From: Aselliscus stoliczkanus
Taxonomy: Eukaryota; Chordata; Mammalia; Chiroptera; Hipposideridae
Assembly (NCBI GenBank): GCA_033961575.1
Contig: CM066733.1
Coordinates: 63,858,921-63,922,920 of the forward strand
Direction of reading: 5' to 3'
DNA: 64,000 nt
Below are positions 32,461 to 43,234 of the stretch, in pieces (the stretch's first letter is position 1; each line of letters begins with the position of its first letter). Under the pieces are notes generated by a model. That model was given only the letters and a program-made list of their open reading frames with translations. It searched no databases and was not told where the DNA came from. Both the position numbers and the translations under genes were made by a program.

Positions 32461-34309
32461 TCAGAGAGTTTACTGCTATGTTTTCTTATAGGAGTTTTAT
32501 GAGAAACCCTGTATATTCTTAAAAATTATTGAAGACCTCAAATAACTTTTGCTTATGGTGGTTAAACTATTGATATTTACAATACTAGAACTTAAATCTG
32601 AGAAATTAAAAATATTTATATATAGAAATTTAAAAATAACAACATACTGATTATATTTTGTATTAAATAACATATTTAGTGAAATATTACTATTTTTTCC
32701 AAAACAAAAAGAAAATTTAGAGGATAGCATTTTTACACTTTTGCAGAACTCTTTAATTTCTGACTGAGTAGAAGATAGCTGGATTGTCATATCTGCTTCT
32801 GTGTTCTATCAGTGCTGATATATTATTTTGGCTGAAATTTATGAAGAAATCTGGCCCCATACAGATATGAGTTGAAAAAGAAAGGAATATTTTAATAGTC
32901 TTTTCATTTCATTGTGGATGCTCCGTTTTGGTACTATACCGAAACTCAAGTAGTAGTTTTTTAAAGGTTAGTTGTAACATTGACTCTGAAGCTATATCAT
33001 CAGTATTATGTTTCATTAAAATCCATAGGTCTGTCTTACACTTTGAATGTCTTTTATCTGTACATCATGAATTGTCATTTGGAAAGTATGTGTTCACCTA
33101 GTTATGCAGAGCTTCCAAATGTTAATACATCTCATTATCCAACAGCAAAATCGACTTTACTAATGTCAACACCAATTTCATCAAAAAGGTCTTTTAAGTA
33201 TTGGGACGTGGCAGATACAAATTTTCAAATATTTTAATTTTTGTGTGCAAGCCTGTGTTCTATCTTTGGCAGCAAATACCATCAGTTATTTTCCAGAAAA
33301 AGCCTATCAAATACCCAGGTCTGAATGACCATTATTTGTCAGTGAGTCATTCCTTCAAGTGAAAATAAATTCCATGAAAAAAAGAAGCTAGTTGAGCTTG
33401 CAACTCAAACAATTGCACAAGTGCTTTTCCTTGAGACAACTAGCATATGTTTGTAGGTGATAGAAGAGCTTCCTGCATACATCTCAGACTATTAAAAAGA
33501 CATGCACCCGAGGGTCAAGATTTAATACAATTAATAATTGATACCATTTCCTCAGGGACATTTTTAAGTGAAACTAACACCATTTTTGTTGTGTGTGGCA
33601 GTGAGGGATACAATGGCCAATAGTACAGTTTGGTGCCGCTGACATGATTCATGGGAAGGTGCTAGCAGTTTTACCCATTGCTGCCTTTGTACCCCCAGTT
33701 CAAAGGCCAACACAGTGCAAAGGGTAAATGACATCTTAGTATCATGAAAATAGACTGAAAGCATCTTGGAGAACTTCAGGGGTTTGCACACCACACTCTG
33801 AGAAATGCTGGTGTAGACGACTGACCATATAGAGTGGTGGTAAGGGGAGCAGAAAGAATTATAGCAGGGAAGAGGTCCAGGGGGAGCAATGGCAGAGGGT
33901 TGAAATTTAAACTGCGTGGCCCAGGCAGGCTTCAATGAGGAGGTGACATTTAAGCAAAGGCTTCAAAGAGAGGAGAGAGTAAGCCCTATGGAATATTGGG
34001 AAACAGCAGTCAAGGGAGAAAGAACAGCTAGTGCACAGGCTCCAAGGCAGAGGCACACTTGGCCTATTCAAGGAATAGTAAGGACGCCAGGGTGGCCGGA
34101 GGAGTGGGTGATATGGGGTGGTAGAAAATGAGGTCACAGAGCAGATAAGAGCTGTACACTGAAGGGCCCTCCAGGCCATCATCAAGAGTGTGGGCTTTAA
34201 TTTTGAGTTAGCTGAAGAACCACTGAAGGGATCTGAGTAGAAGAGTGAAATGATTTGTTTCCATAACAAGGGATGATAAAGCTGAAAGGTGGTATGTGGG
34301 CAGATTCTA

Positions 34310-34389
34310 CTGGGTTGTCGGGAAAGTCATGACGTATTTTTCTATGCTTTTCAATGCAAAAATGCGTCATGACTTTCCCTACGACCCAA
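34310..34389. mobile_element. Mariner-like MITE, 80 bp
   Basis: Imperfect terminal inverted repeats of about 31 bases occupy nearly the whole element. The left arm begins 'ctgggttgtcgggaaagtca' and the complement of the right arm begins 'ttgggtcgtagggaaagtca'. A TA dinucleotide flanks each side (34308-34309 and 34390-34391), as for Tc1/mariner insertion. There is no coding capacity. Confidence 0.85.
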
Positions 34390-34494
34390 TATCTTTGTAA
34401 GTCTTGTACTTTATCCTCACATAGTAGGTGTTTAAAAGAAGCGTGTTGGATGAAAGAATGTCCTACATTTCCATGTCTGTCAAGGAACACATTC

Positions 34495-34990
34495 TGTGTT
34501 AGCCAGCTTTTTGCCACAGTAACAAACACCCCTCAAAATGCAATGGTTTAAAACAACACTCAGCATTTATTTCTCACTTATGCTACTTATGTTCCTTCCT
34601 TATATTATATATACTTGGTTGCAGCTTTGGTGGAGTGGGAAGAGGAGAATAAATATTTGGGAACAATAATACAACCTATAAAGGCCACTCTGTAGGTGAC
34701 ATGTGGCCCTAGTCAGCTAGCTGGATTAGCACATTGACCATCTCTTTTGCTTATGGGGCCCATCAAGGGCCATCTTACAAGAATACTGCTTCCAGAATTG
34801 AGTCATTGGCTTATGTACGCAAAGAACAAAGGCACAGTCCTCCATCTGTGATTAATTCCAAAAGAAGGGGTAAGAAACCATGGCCTTTGCGCTGTCGGAG
34901 CACAGAGCTTACCGCAGGGTCGCTCAACCCTGACAACCAGTGCTATGTTTGGGGCCCATAAGTAGGGCCAGGCTTGGGCTCACTTACAGT
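34495..34990. repeat. Old interspersed repeat of uncertain class
   Basis: The start 'tgttagccagctttttgcca' with 'cagtaacaaacacccctcaa' and 'ggtttaaaacaacactcagc' is a familiar mammalian repeat opening. A similar but different body occurs at 40975-41330. The class is not assigned. Confidence 0.4.
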
Positions 34991-34994
34991 AGGT

Positions 34995-35110
34995 CTTTCA
35001 ACCACCAATATTGGAATCAATTGTTGGGAAAAGGGGCTTGTTAACATCACAGATTCCTGGACCACCCCTAGGAATCTTTGGTGATCAGGCCTGGAACTCT
35101 CCAGGCCTCC
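34995..35110. repeat. MER5-like fragment
   Basis: The text 'catcacagattcctggacca', 'cccctaggaatctttggtga' and 'caggcctggaactctccagg' fits a hAT-type non-autonomous element with poor conservation. Confidence 0.35.
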
Positions 35111-35365
35111 TTTCTCACAAACTCTAAAGTGGATGTCTAGTCTGACTGGTGACCTGGTCAGGTTATGGATGTAACTTTAAAGTAGGAAAGTTCCTAGAGT
35201 TTGAAGGTGCTTCACCCACATCTCCAACAATATGTGGGCTGGTGTATGGTCTGGTACAATGAACCCAGCCCAGGCACCAATCTGTAGGTACTCCCAGATG
35301 AAGAGAACAAAGGCAATGGCAGAACAGCCAGCAGCAGGGTTTTTTGTTTGTTTGTTTGTTTGTTT

Positions 35366-35876
35366 TTGAGATTTTTATTGGGGAATTGGGAAGGGGAACA
35401 GTGTTGGGGAATTGAGGAATGGGAACATTGTGTTTTTCCAGCAATCATCAGCTCCAAGTCAAGTTGTTGTCCTACAATCTTAGCTGTGGAGGGCACAAGC
35501 TCAGCTCCAAGTCCAGTCACCACTTTCAATCTAGTTGTGAGGGAAGGTGGTGTGTGTAGTCCACCATCCCCTGTGGGAGTCCAACCAACAACCTTGTTGC
35601 ACACTGAGTGATCTGGCTGCCTGTGGGCAGCTCGCAGCCACTTAGCTCAAGGGGCCATGTTCAATCTTAGTTGCCAGGAGGTGTGGGGTGGGAGGAGGCA
35701 GCCCACCATATCATACGATTGTCAAATCAGCAACCTTGTTGCTAAGAGCATGTGCTCTCACCAGCTCAGCAGCAGCTCAGCTCAGGCGCAGCTCACTGGC
35801 CCATGTGGGAATTGAGCCAGCGACCCTGTTGCTCAGAGCTTGTGCTCTTAACCAACTGAGCCACTCAGCCAGCCCA
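35366..35876 (-). mobile_element. Long multi-headed tRNA-derived SINE, antisense
   Basis: Read on the minus strand, it starts with 'gggctggctgagtggctcag', and two or three successive tRNA-like heads can be seen at about 35876-35795, 35765-35710 and 35625-35580. These are followed by body text (ttggagctgagcttgtgccc and a second ttggagctgatga block). It ends in CCCCAATAAAAATCTC. At about 510 bp it is at least twice the copy at 17432. A (TTTG)n run (35341-35366) adjoins its 3' end. Confidence 0.8.
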
Positions 35877-37210
35877 GAACAGGTTCTTTATATTATTAAG
35901 CTTCTTTTTAGAGTGCCATTACCATCCCTTCTCAATTTTATAACTTTCTCACCTGGATTCAGCAGACTGCTTCTCTAATATTAAAACAAATCCTCTTACA
36001 GAATAGCGCCCTTCCCTGACTCAGGCCCTTTAACCTTGAACCACAGCCTCTGGGTCCCAACACATCCTACTTTTGAGAAATGCTTCCTTAAAAATTGCTC
36101 AACTACCAGGATACCATCTGTGCCAAGTGCACTTCTATTGGGTGATTTTTGTGGGACCGGAGCCACGGTCTCTTAACCACTGCAGGTGATTAAAAATCTC
36201 CCATAGTCAGCTCCCCCTTGTCCTCCTGACATCGGCGGAAGTTTCTTCTTTGCAGGCCTCCCCAAGTTCAAGCAGCCTCGGGACACCTCCACTGAGGCCC
36301 AGTTTGTGATCTGGAGTGATTTATAGCAGCACTAAAACCTCTCACAACAGACAAATTAATACTCAGATGCCTTTTCAGCACCTCCTTTGAGAAAGAGGTT
36401 TTGACCTGGGGCCAAGATGTGGGAGGCAAGATCTTTCCCTCCAAACTCCATTGGGTGGCAGCCTCTGGGATCACACCCAGCTTGGCCCGAACTCCTGTGC
36501 GTTCCCAAATGGGTCTCTGCTTTGGACTCCATTTCTGTCTCTGTCTTTATTTCTCAGTTTTGTTTTGTGCGAATTCATTGTTCCCTAATAAAAGGAACAC
36601 CACAGGAACATGCTTGGTTTGGGGTCAGGGAGACGTAAAAGTTTTGAGTGTTTGCACATCCTGGGTTTGAGCCAGGTTCACGTTTCTTCCTTGGAGGACT
36701 CACTCCGTCAGTGATTCTCAAACACTTTTCCTTTGGCGGAAGTGTAACATTATTATGTCACTAAAATTCCAGTTAAGTGCTCAAGGTTTATAATTAGAAC
36801 AGATAAGGACCTCTCCCTGTCTGTCCTTCAGTAGCGAGAACAGAAGACTGTGGAATCCTGATAGAGGAAATTACAGACAGGCTCAGCAAGGGAAGTGTGG
36901 AGAAAAAGAATAAAATTCCACATGGGGAAGGGCTAGCTTTCAAAACTCATGTAAGGGGAAGGCAGGGCTTTTAATCAGTGGGATCTCAATTTCATATCTT
37001 TAGGTGAAATGATTAGGAAAAAAAAATTTTTTTAAGTGAATACTTCAGAAAAGAACTAGGAAATGAACTAATTGCTGTTATGAGTTGTCCCCCCTGCCAA
37101 GTGGCAGGGCTAGGAATAGGCCTGCCATTTGCAGTTCTAAAAGCAACAGATAAACAGAAGACTGAGAAGGCATTCTCCAAAATGTGTTCCCACCTGACTT
37201 TTCTGTTGTT
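35877..37210. other. No recognisable gene or repeat
   Basis: Unique sequence. The short overlapping open frames at 36401-36670 are unrecognised. AATAAA is absent near them apart from a 'cctaataaaagg' at about 36584. Confidence 0.4.
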
Positions 37211-37211
37211 C

Positions 37212-37385
37212 TGAAGCACTGATTATCAAGTCAGTCACCTGGTGACTCTTCAAAAATCACATGCCCATGCTCAACACAGTATATTCTGATTCAGTGAGTC
37301 TGGGGTGGGTCCTTGGAATCTGGGTTTTAAATACATTCCCAGGTAATCCTGTTGCAATACGTCTTGTGTTTGGGAGCTAAAACAC
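37212..37385 (-). repeat. MER5-type hAT fragment
   Basis: The stretch begins 'ctgaagcactgattatcaag'. It then reads 'gattcagtgagtctggggtg' and 'ggtttta' before 'cccaggtaatcctgttgc', which follow MER5-family order. The ends are eroded, so the orientation is tentative. Confidence 0.5.
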
Positions 37386-37539
37386 CAGGTCAAGATTATC
37401 GGTTCATGAACTTGGCTCTGCTGGCCTACTCTGAATCTTGGCTCCCCATCTGCATGGCCCTAGACTCAGAAACCCTTCTGTGCTTGTATTCCAAATAAAA
37501 AGAGTCTCCCCAGACAGGTGTGTGTTGGGGGCAAGCCTT

Positions 37540-37955
37540 CGCACACAATTACTTGCTATCATAATTTAGAAAAGGGCACTGCTATAAAACGAATGTCTTT
37601 CAAAACGGAAATGATGAAGTGAATATGGTAGCTGCTCTTCACAGAATGCTCTGCAGATGTTGAAAATGATGTTTGTTAAACTGTATGGTTATAAGGGAAA
37701 TGTTCATGATATGCATACTGATTATAAAATGCTTACAACTAGGTGAAGAGGGGAAAATCTCTCTCTGGATAGAGAAATGGTAGGTATGAAATACAACAAA
37801 ATGTTAACTGAGGTTGTCTTTGGATGAGGGTCTTTGTTTTCGGTTTTGTTTAATTTTTTATTTTTACATTTTCTTTAATGATTAGTTGTTTCTTTTATAT
37901 TATATAGAGTCTATCTCTACGCACAGATATAGGTATATCTTTATTTTAAAAATGA
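37540..37955 (+). repeat. Old L1 3' fragment (tentative)
   Basis: The blocks 'catactgattataaaatgct' and 'gaggttgtctttggatgagg', followed by a T-rich tail 'tttttacattttctttaatg', fit an L1M-type 3' UTR like the one at 28480-28955. Confidence 0.45.
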
Positions 37956-38900
37956 AAGCATTGTGTGGATTTGGTTATGAACTAGAACCTGGTGCCTCAG
38001 CGTGGGTGGTTGAGGCAAACCTGTCCCTTTTACTAGGAGTAAGTGGGTTTACAAGTCACTGGTGCGTGCCTCAGGTTACATTTAAGCAACGCTATCCTGG
38101 ACCAGCAAAGAGGGTATGTATGTCTCAATATCTAGCAATGAGGCTCTGTCTCCCTGCATAGAGATAGGCAGATGCCATTTCTGAACACAGTAGACCTTGT
38201 ATTTGGTGTGGGATCCTTGAAGTCTAAATTGCTGAGGTTGTTTTAGCTCCAAGGACTACCTCAAACAAAGATGCAAAGTGTAGACTCCTTTCAGCAAAGA
38301 GAGCTGCCTCCGTCCTACTTAGAAAACCACCAAATCACCCTGAAGGATGCAGATGCCCAAGAAGAGCCTATATCTGGTCAGATAATAAACGCTGAAGCTT
38401 CCCAGCTAGATTAGAATGATTCTTGCCTCTTAGGATAGGAACAGAGAAGAGATTTTATGCCAATTCTGGTTGCTTGAAGTCCTGTGTTGGAAAAAATTGT
38501 GAGCCAGTCTGGGGATCAAAAAAAACCCAACCCACACACACAAAAAAATAAGTAAAATACCCCACACCAATGCACTGTGATTGCCCAGGCTGATGCCAGG
38601 TGTGTGTTCTGTGCCTGAGGGCCCCTTCATTGAGCTGGTCCTGGGTGTCTTGGGAGGTTATGCCTGCCCTGCTCCCTGCCCTGACTGACCTAGATGGAAG
38701 GGCCCTCTAAAAAGTCCTAATCACTGTCCAACTCCACTCGTATGCCCAGCTCTACTGGAAAGCCTTTTGACTGGCTTCATTATTCATTCAGAAACAGGAC
38801 AGAATAAGAAGAAAAAAAAAAGAAAAAATAAGGCTGCTGAGCTTTCAAATTATCTGTCTCCAGCCTTCAGGCCAATTCTTATTGACTTATGTAACTTGTT
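37956..38900. other. No recognisable gene or repeat
   Basis: Unique sequence with A-rich pockets at 38518-38555 and 38808-38830. No gene is supported. Confidence 0.4.
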
Positions 38901-38904
38901 CAAA

Positions 38905-39080
38905 ACCTGTGCTGTCCAGTAGCCATGAGTGACACATGGTTATTTAAATTAATTACAAGTAGACATAATTTAAAATTCAGTTCCGTAGATGAAGCAACCC
39001 AAGTACTTATTAGTGGTAAATAGATATTTCACAGAGAAATTTCCATCATTGCAAAAAGTTCTAACAGTTTTGTTGAGTTA
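38905..39080. repeat. hAT-type element fragment ('chance of CCAGTAGCCA' family)
   Basis: The text 'tgtgctgtccagtagccatg' followed by 'acacatggttatttaaatta' matches the same non-autonomous family as 52165-52340, where 'acggtagccaccagccaagt' occurs. Confidence 0.55.
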
Positions 39081-39204
39081 CATTACAATTTCTTTTATCT
39101 AGCTATTATATATATATTCCCCAACCCATGGCAGATTAGAAATAGTAAATTAAGGGCAAAGGAAATGATGACCAAAAATGACCTGATAGAATGATCAGAA
39201 AGTA

Positions 39205-39345
39205 AAACACTTATTTATTTACTCAATCATTGAACAAATGTTTACTGAGCAACCATATGTGCCAGGCATTGATCTAGGTGCTTAAATTACATTAGTAAAC
39301 AAAAGAGACAAAAAAATCTCTGCACCAAATCAGCAATACACATCA
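39205..39345 (+). repeat. L2-type fragment
   Basis: The blocks 'aacaaatgtttactgagcaa', 'ccatatgtgccaggcattga' and 'acattagtaaacaaaagaga' are in L2 order. Confidence 0.65.
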
Positions 39346-39472
39346 CTTTGAGGATATTTAGTGTAGAGACCAATAGCCTTCTTTTCTTCAATATTCACTG
39401 AATTGGTCCATCAGTTAAGACTCCAGTTCAATAACTGATGTTTATCTTGAATCATCAAGAATAGTTACTACA

Positions 39473-39910
39473 TGGGCCAGCCGAGTGGCGCGTTGGTTAA
39501 GAGCTAGCTTGGGACCCCAACCCCCAGTTTGGATCCCACATATGAGGGCCAGTGACACTGCCCTCTACAGCTAAGAAGGTGAACAACAGCTCCACCTGGA
39601 GCTGGGCTTCTGTAAGTCCCCAGGACGGCATAGCTGCAGCCCCTGCTGCAGTAGGGCTTCCATAGGCTACAGTGAGTGGCCGGCAGCCAGCGTGAGCTGC
39701 TAAGAGCTGCTGTGAGCAGCCGTCCTGAGGCCGGCGATCGATCTGCCCCATCTGAGAAGAGTGCAATGATGATACTAATATGGGCCAGTGAAGCAACGTC
39801 CCCCAGAACTAGACTGAAGAACAAAAGGACAGCAACTTGTCTGTTCCCCTTCCCTGGTTCCCCAAAGCTGTTCCCCTTCCCCAATTCCCCAATAAAAATT
39901 TAAAAACAAA
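39473..39910 (+). mobile_element. Composite retroposon: SINE head, GC-rich middle, SINE tail
   Basis: Three parts sit inside one target duplication ('aagaatagttactaca' at 39457-39472, one mismatch at 39911-39926). (1) 39473-39565 is the short SINE in full, from its head to 'gacactgccctc' but without the A tail. (2) 39566-39775 is a GC-rich middle rich in agctgc/gcagc motifs that I do not recognise. (3) 39776-39910 is an end related to the long SINE type, with 'tgttccccttccc' twice and a terminus CCCCAATAAAAATT plus A. The single duplication shows it inserted as one unit, so the composite was itself a transcript mobilised by L1-type machinery. No protein is encoded. Confidence 0.85.
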
Positions 39911-39926
39911 AAGAATAGTTACCACA

Positions 39927-40700
39927 CTGGAATAAGGGAGTAAGTATATACATTTTAGAAAGGTTACTGTTGAAGTAGCTAAAGGAGATAGTTTCCATTA
40001 GTAAAAAAAAAAAATCTGGGTTGCCTCTTTTTTTCTAAATTTGAGTTACTGTCATTTTATGTGTAAAGCGGGAAAAATAAAACACCTGTTATTTTATGAG
40101 CTCCTTTTTGCAGATAAGTTTATACTGACCTTTCTTTCTGTGCCTTTGCATACTGATGTAATTTGCTTTCCAGCTCTGTCCCTTGATACTATGTGATTCT
40201 GGAAGTCATTGGAACTTTTCTATGCCTCAGTCAGAAGGAGAAAAAGAAACAGAACTAACACAGACATAACTGTGGATGGCATAAACTTTATCAACAAAGT
40301 GCCTGAGAATTAATACAAAGGTTTTGAGATAGCTTTCTGAAGCAAGCAAGGACCACATGGGACTTGATAAATCCATATGATTTCTCTTTTCTCCCCACTC
40401 TTTTTCCTATCCCCTACTCAAAATTCATAATGAATTCTCTTATTACCCTCCATAGCTGGTGAAAAAAAAAACAGAAGCAGTAATAAGCTTAAGTATTTCC
40501 TTAGAGAAAGAATTGTGTCAAAACAGGTGAGGAAGAAATTAAGATCACTGTAGAACTCTCCAGGGCTTGGAATGCATAATTCTTCCAGGTGCTAGAAGGA
40601 TCCTGAGAAGGAAAGGGAGATGTATATCTAAACTGCTTTTATAAAGTGTAAGTCAGAATCAGGGCAGAAATCCCTAATTTAAAAATGATGTCAAAGACAG
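39927..40700. other. No recognisable gene or repeat
   Basis: AT-rich unique sequence with short A runs at 40004-40015 and 40459-40470. Nothing is supported. Confidence 0.4.
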
Positions 40701-40704
40701 AATC

Positions 40705-40970
40705 CAAGATAGCTGATGGATGGGAGACAAGATGATGTAGTTGAAACAGAGAAATTTCCAGCAGTTGGAGCCAGACCAATCTCGGTCAAATTCCAGTTCC
40801 AACACTTATTAGCTGGGACCCCCTGTCTAAGTAACTTAACCCCTCTGTGTTTTAGTTTACTTATTTGGAAAACAAAAGGAGGGGTAGTGATAAGACCTAC
40901 TGTGCAGGGCTATTACAAGTGTTCAGTGAAATAGGTTGTGTGAAGCACCTGGCATGCATTAGGTACTTTG
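40705..40970 (+). repeat. MIR, sense
   Basis: It reads from a head-like 'gatgatgtagttgaaacaga' through 'attccagttccaacacttat', 'taagtaacttaacccctctg' and 'gggctattacaagtgttcag' to 'cacctggcatgcattaggta', the whole MIR order. Confidence 0.8.
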
Positions 40971-40971
40971 T

Positions 40972-41335
40972 ATTAGTTAAGGTAACACTAGCTGTTGTAA
41001 TAGTTTAATGGCAAATTCCAGTGGTTTAATAAAATTCAAGTTGATTTCTTGCCCATGTAATAGACTAAATGGGGGAGAGTAGAAGGCTTTCCTCCATGTG
41101 GTCATTCAGGGATTCAGGCTTTCATCTTGTGACTGCCCTACCCGCTGGAATCTCAGAGACCACTGCTTCCAGGTGGCAAAGGGAAATGACAGGCATGGAG
41201 AAGACTTATCTGTTTCTTAAAAGCCCTGGCCTTAGAAGCAAGACTCATCCACTTTCATTCACATTACTTTGATGAGACCTGGTCTCTTGGCCTCATCTGG
41301 GTGCAAGGAGAGCTGGGAAATGTAGTCCCAGTTTA
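40972..41335 (+). repeat. Old interspersed repeat of uncertain class
   Basis: The blocks 'agttaaggtaacactagctg', 'agtggtttaataaaattcaa' and 'catgtggtcattcagggatt' recall an ancient mammalian repeat with a 'tgctgtaacaaa...' type opening. The ending is unclear and the class is unassigned. Confidence 0.4.
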
Positions 41336-41640
41336 GCGGTTACCTCTTCACAATACCACTTCCTTCTGGAAGGGGTGCCAAAAGGTTTAGTCCAACAGCT
41401 AGCCATTTTACCAATGCTCAATAAGTGGTAGCCCTTCCTACATTATTTTATATGAAACACACAGTCAAATGAAAAGTGGTTTTTTTTTTTTTGGATAAGT
41501 AAACTAAGCATGCTGTAAAATGCTGAAGGATGGGGAGAAAATTCAAAACTCAGATGATCAAACTAGATAAGCACACTAGTTTAAAGGTTCAATAGTATTT
41601 TGCAGCATGTTTTACTTGGTCATAGTTGATGCCGAAAAGT
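41336..41640. other. No recognisable gene or repeat
   Basis: Unique AT-rich stretch with a T run at 41482-41493. Confidence 0.35.
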
Positions 41641-41644
41641 GTAA

Positions 41645-41850
41645 TATCCATCAAACAAATATTTATAATATGGATTCTATATGCAAGACATGGAGTTAGA
41701 CATTGGGTGTAGGCTGACCAAGGGTACACACATGAGTAAGGCCGGCCCTTGCCTTCAAACAGAGAAGACACACATGTCCTCCAATAACTACAAAGACAGG
41801 CAGCATGGACAGTGCCCTGAAAAGTACGAAGTGCTTTGAGAAAGGGTGGG
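41645..41850 (+). repeat. L2-type fragment
   Basis: The blocks 'catcaaacaaatatttataa', 'gcaagacatggagttagaca' and 'ggcccttgccttcaaacaga' follow L2 order in sense. Confidence 0.55.
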
Positions 41851-42369
41851 ATGGTTTTCATCCAGCATGATTCAGCTGCATGAGAACATTCCAGACACGC
41901 ACGGTATGAGTCTATCCTTGTCCACTTACCCCTTGATATCATCTCCTTGCTCCACAGAAACTCCCAACTCTGTTCTCAGATATTCTATCCATTCCATTCC
42001 AGCGCTGCACAGCTCAGAGTCCTATTTTGCTTGGTTTGTCCCTCTTCCCTGGCAGGGCTTTCCTGCCACGGTTTCCAGACCCCGGTACCTGCACTGGGTC
42101 TCTTCTCATGGCAGCTCTCAAGAACTCTGCTCCAGTGGCCTGTATCTCCTAGGTATGGCCTGATGTCCCAGACGCCACCCAAACTCTTTGGCTCTTTCCT
42201 ATCTTGGGGCTAGGGGAATGGACTACTTCATGGATAAAACTGCATTTGAGTTAGGCCTTGGTGGATGCACAGAATTTTGTTAAGTAGAGATGAGGCTTTC
42301 ATCTTTGTAACGTTGGACTCAGCAAAAAGGACCTTTGTGACTACTTGCTCAATGTAACTGCCATCTTTT
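41851..42369. other. No recognisable gene or repeat
   Basis: Overlapping open frames at 41846-42213 in two plus frames are not recognised as proteins. Confidence 0.35.
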
Positions 42370-42600
42370 CAGTTCCATCTATGGTTTTTCAAAGGCTACT
42401 ACATGTCAGGCATTATGTCCTTGATTGCCAAGGACAATGAGATGAATAAGATACAGGAACTCCTGTGATGTAGGCAGGACGAGCCGTATCACACCCATTT
42501 TTTGGATAAGGCAGATGGAGGCTTGCAGAAGTCATGTGGCTCTCCTATGGTTAATCATCCAATAAGCAGAATAGCTGGGTCTTCTCCAGTTCTCCTGTGC
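42370..42600 (-). repeat. MIR/L2-type fragment, antisense
   Basis: The blocks 'aggctactacatgtcaggca' and 'cattttttggataaggcaga' followed by 'cagaagtcatgtggctctcc' fit a reversed MIR core. Confidence 0.5.
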
Positions 42601-43165
42601 CCTAATCTTTTGCTCTTTTGCCACATCAGAAAATACCATGGGGATTCAAATGAAGGAACTGAATGTTTATCAATTGAATTCCATTCAATAAGATGTAATG
42701 CCTTATAAGACTATGTGCAATTAATAGAACACTTTTGAAGATTTGATTGTAAAACCTTCAGCAGTAAAGGGAATAATACTATTTGCTGCATAAACGAAGG
42801 ACTGCATTAATGAATTAATGGGTGCATGGAGGCCTGATATTTCCTCCAATCAGGGTGTGCAGACAAGTCCATATCCCATTTATTCAGAAGCAGGTGTGGA
42901 TTCTGACAATCTAGGGTGTAAGATTAGAGGGCAAAAGGTTCTCACCCTTTGCTTTAGTGACCCTCATTTGCCTCTGGGGGCAAGATGTGAAACACCTGGT
43001 GAAAGTGTGCCTTGCTCAAGTTAGCTGAAACTGACATTTGATTTTAGTTCTAATATTAATCCTTCCTCTTCATATTCCCCGGGGTGTGGTAGCAGGAGGG
43101 GAGGGGCCTCCTTGTGAGACAGATACAGAAGGTTTCGATACTGAAGGAAGAGGGGTGGGGTGAGG
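42601..43165. other. No recognisable gene or repeat
   Basis: Unique sequence up to the (GA)n run; nothing is supported. Confidence 0.35.
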
Positions 43166-43173
43166 GGGAGGGG

Positions 43174-43231
<58 letters not shown>
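43166..43231. repeat. (GA)n microsatellite with G-rich lead
   Basis: A G-rich block at 43153-43177 runs into a GA dinucleotide tract of about 55 bases. The long Ser-Leu repeats in antisense frames here are artefacts. Confidence 0.96.

Positions 43232-43234
<3 letters not shown>

Larger units (their letters stand above)
31065..33812. mobile_element. hAT-like DNA transposon relic, interrupted
   Basis: The left end is 'cagcagttctcaaagttttt', and the right end 'cacactctgagaaatgctgg' is its imperfect inverted complement. Internal text (for example 'gaagacctcaaataactttt', 'gaagatagctggattgtcat' and 'tctggccccatacagatatg') matches a widespread mammalian non-autonomous hAT-type element. Net length without the L1 and SINE is about 1.4 kb. 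The 8-bp flanks are too eroded to confirm a target duplication. Confidence 0.6.
30893..34262 (+). repeat. L2 copy split by a nested insertion
   Basis: The left part (30893-31064) runs 'ttactgagttcctgttgctg' to 'tttgcattctaaaagaggaa'. The right part (about 33813-34262) resumes with 'gaggaggtgacatttaagca', 'agctagtgcacaggctccaa' and 'ctgaagggatctgagtagaa', which is the expected continuation of L2. The 2.7 kb between them is a hAT-like element that itself holds an L1 and a SINE. Confidence 0.75.
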
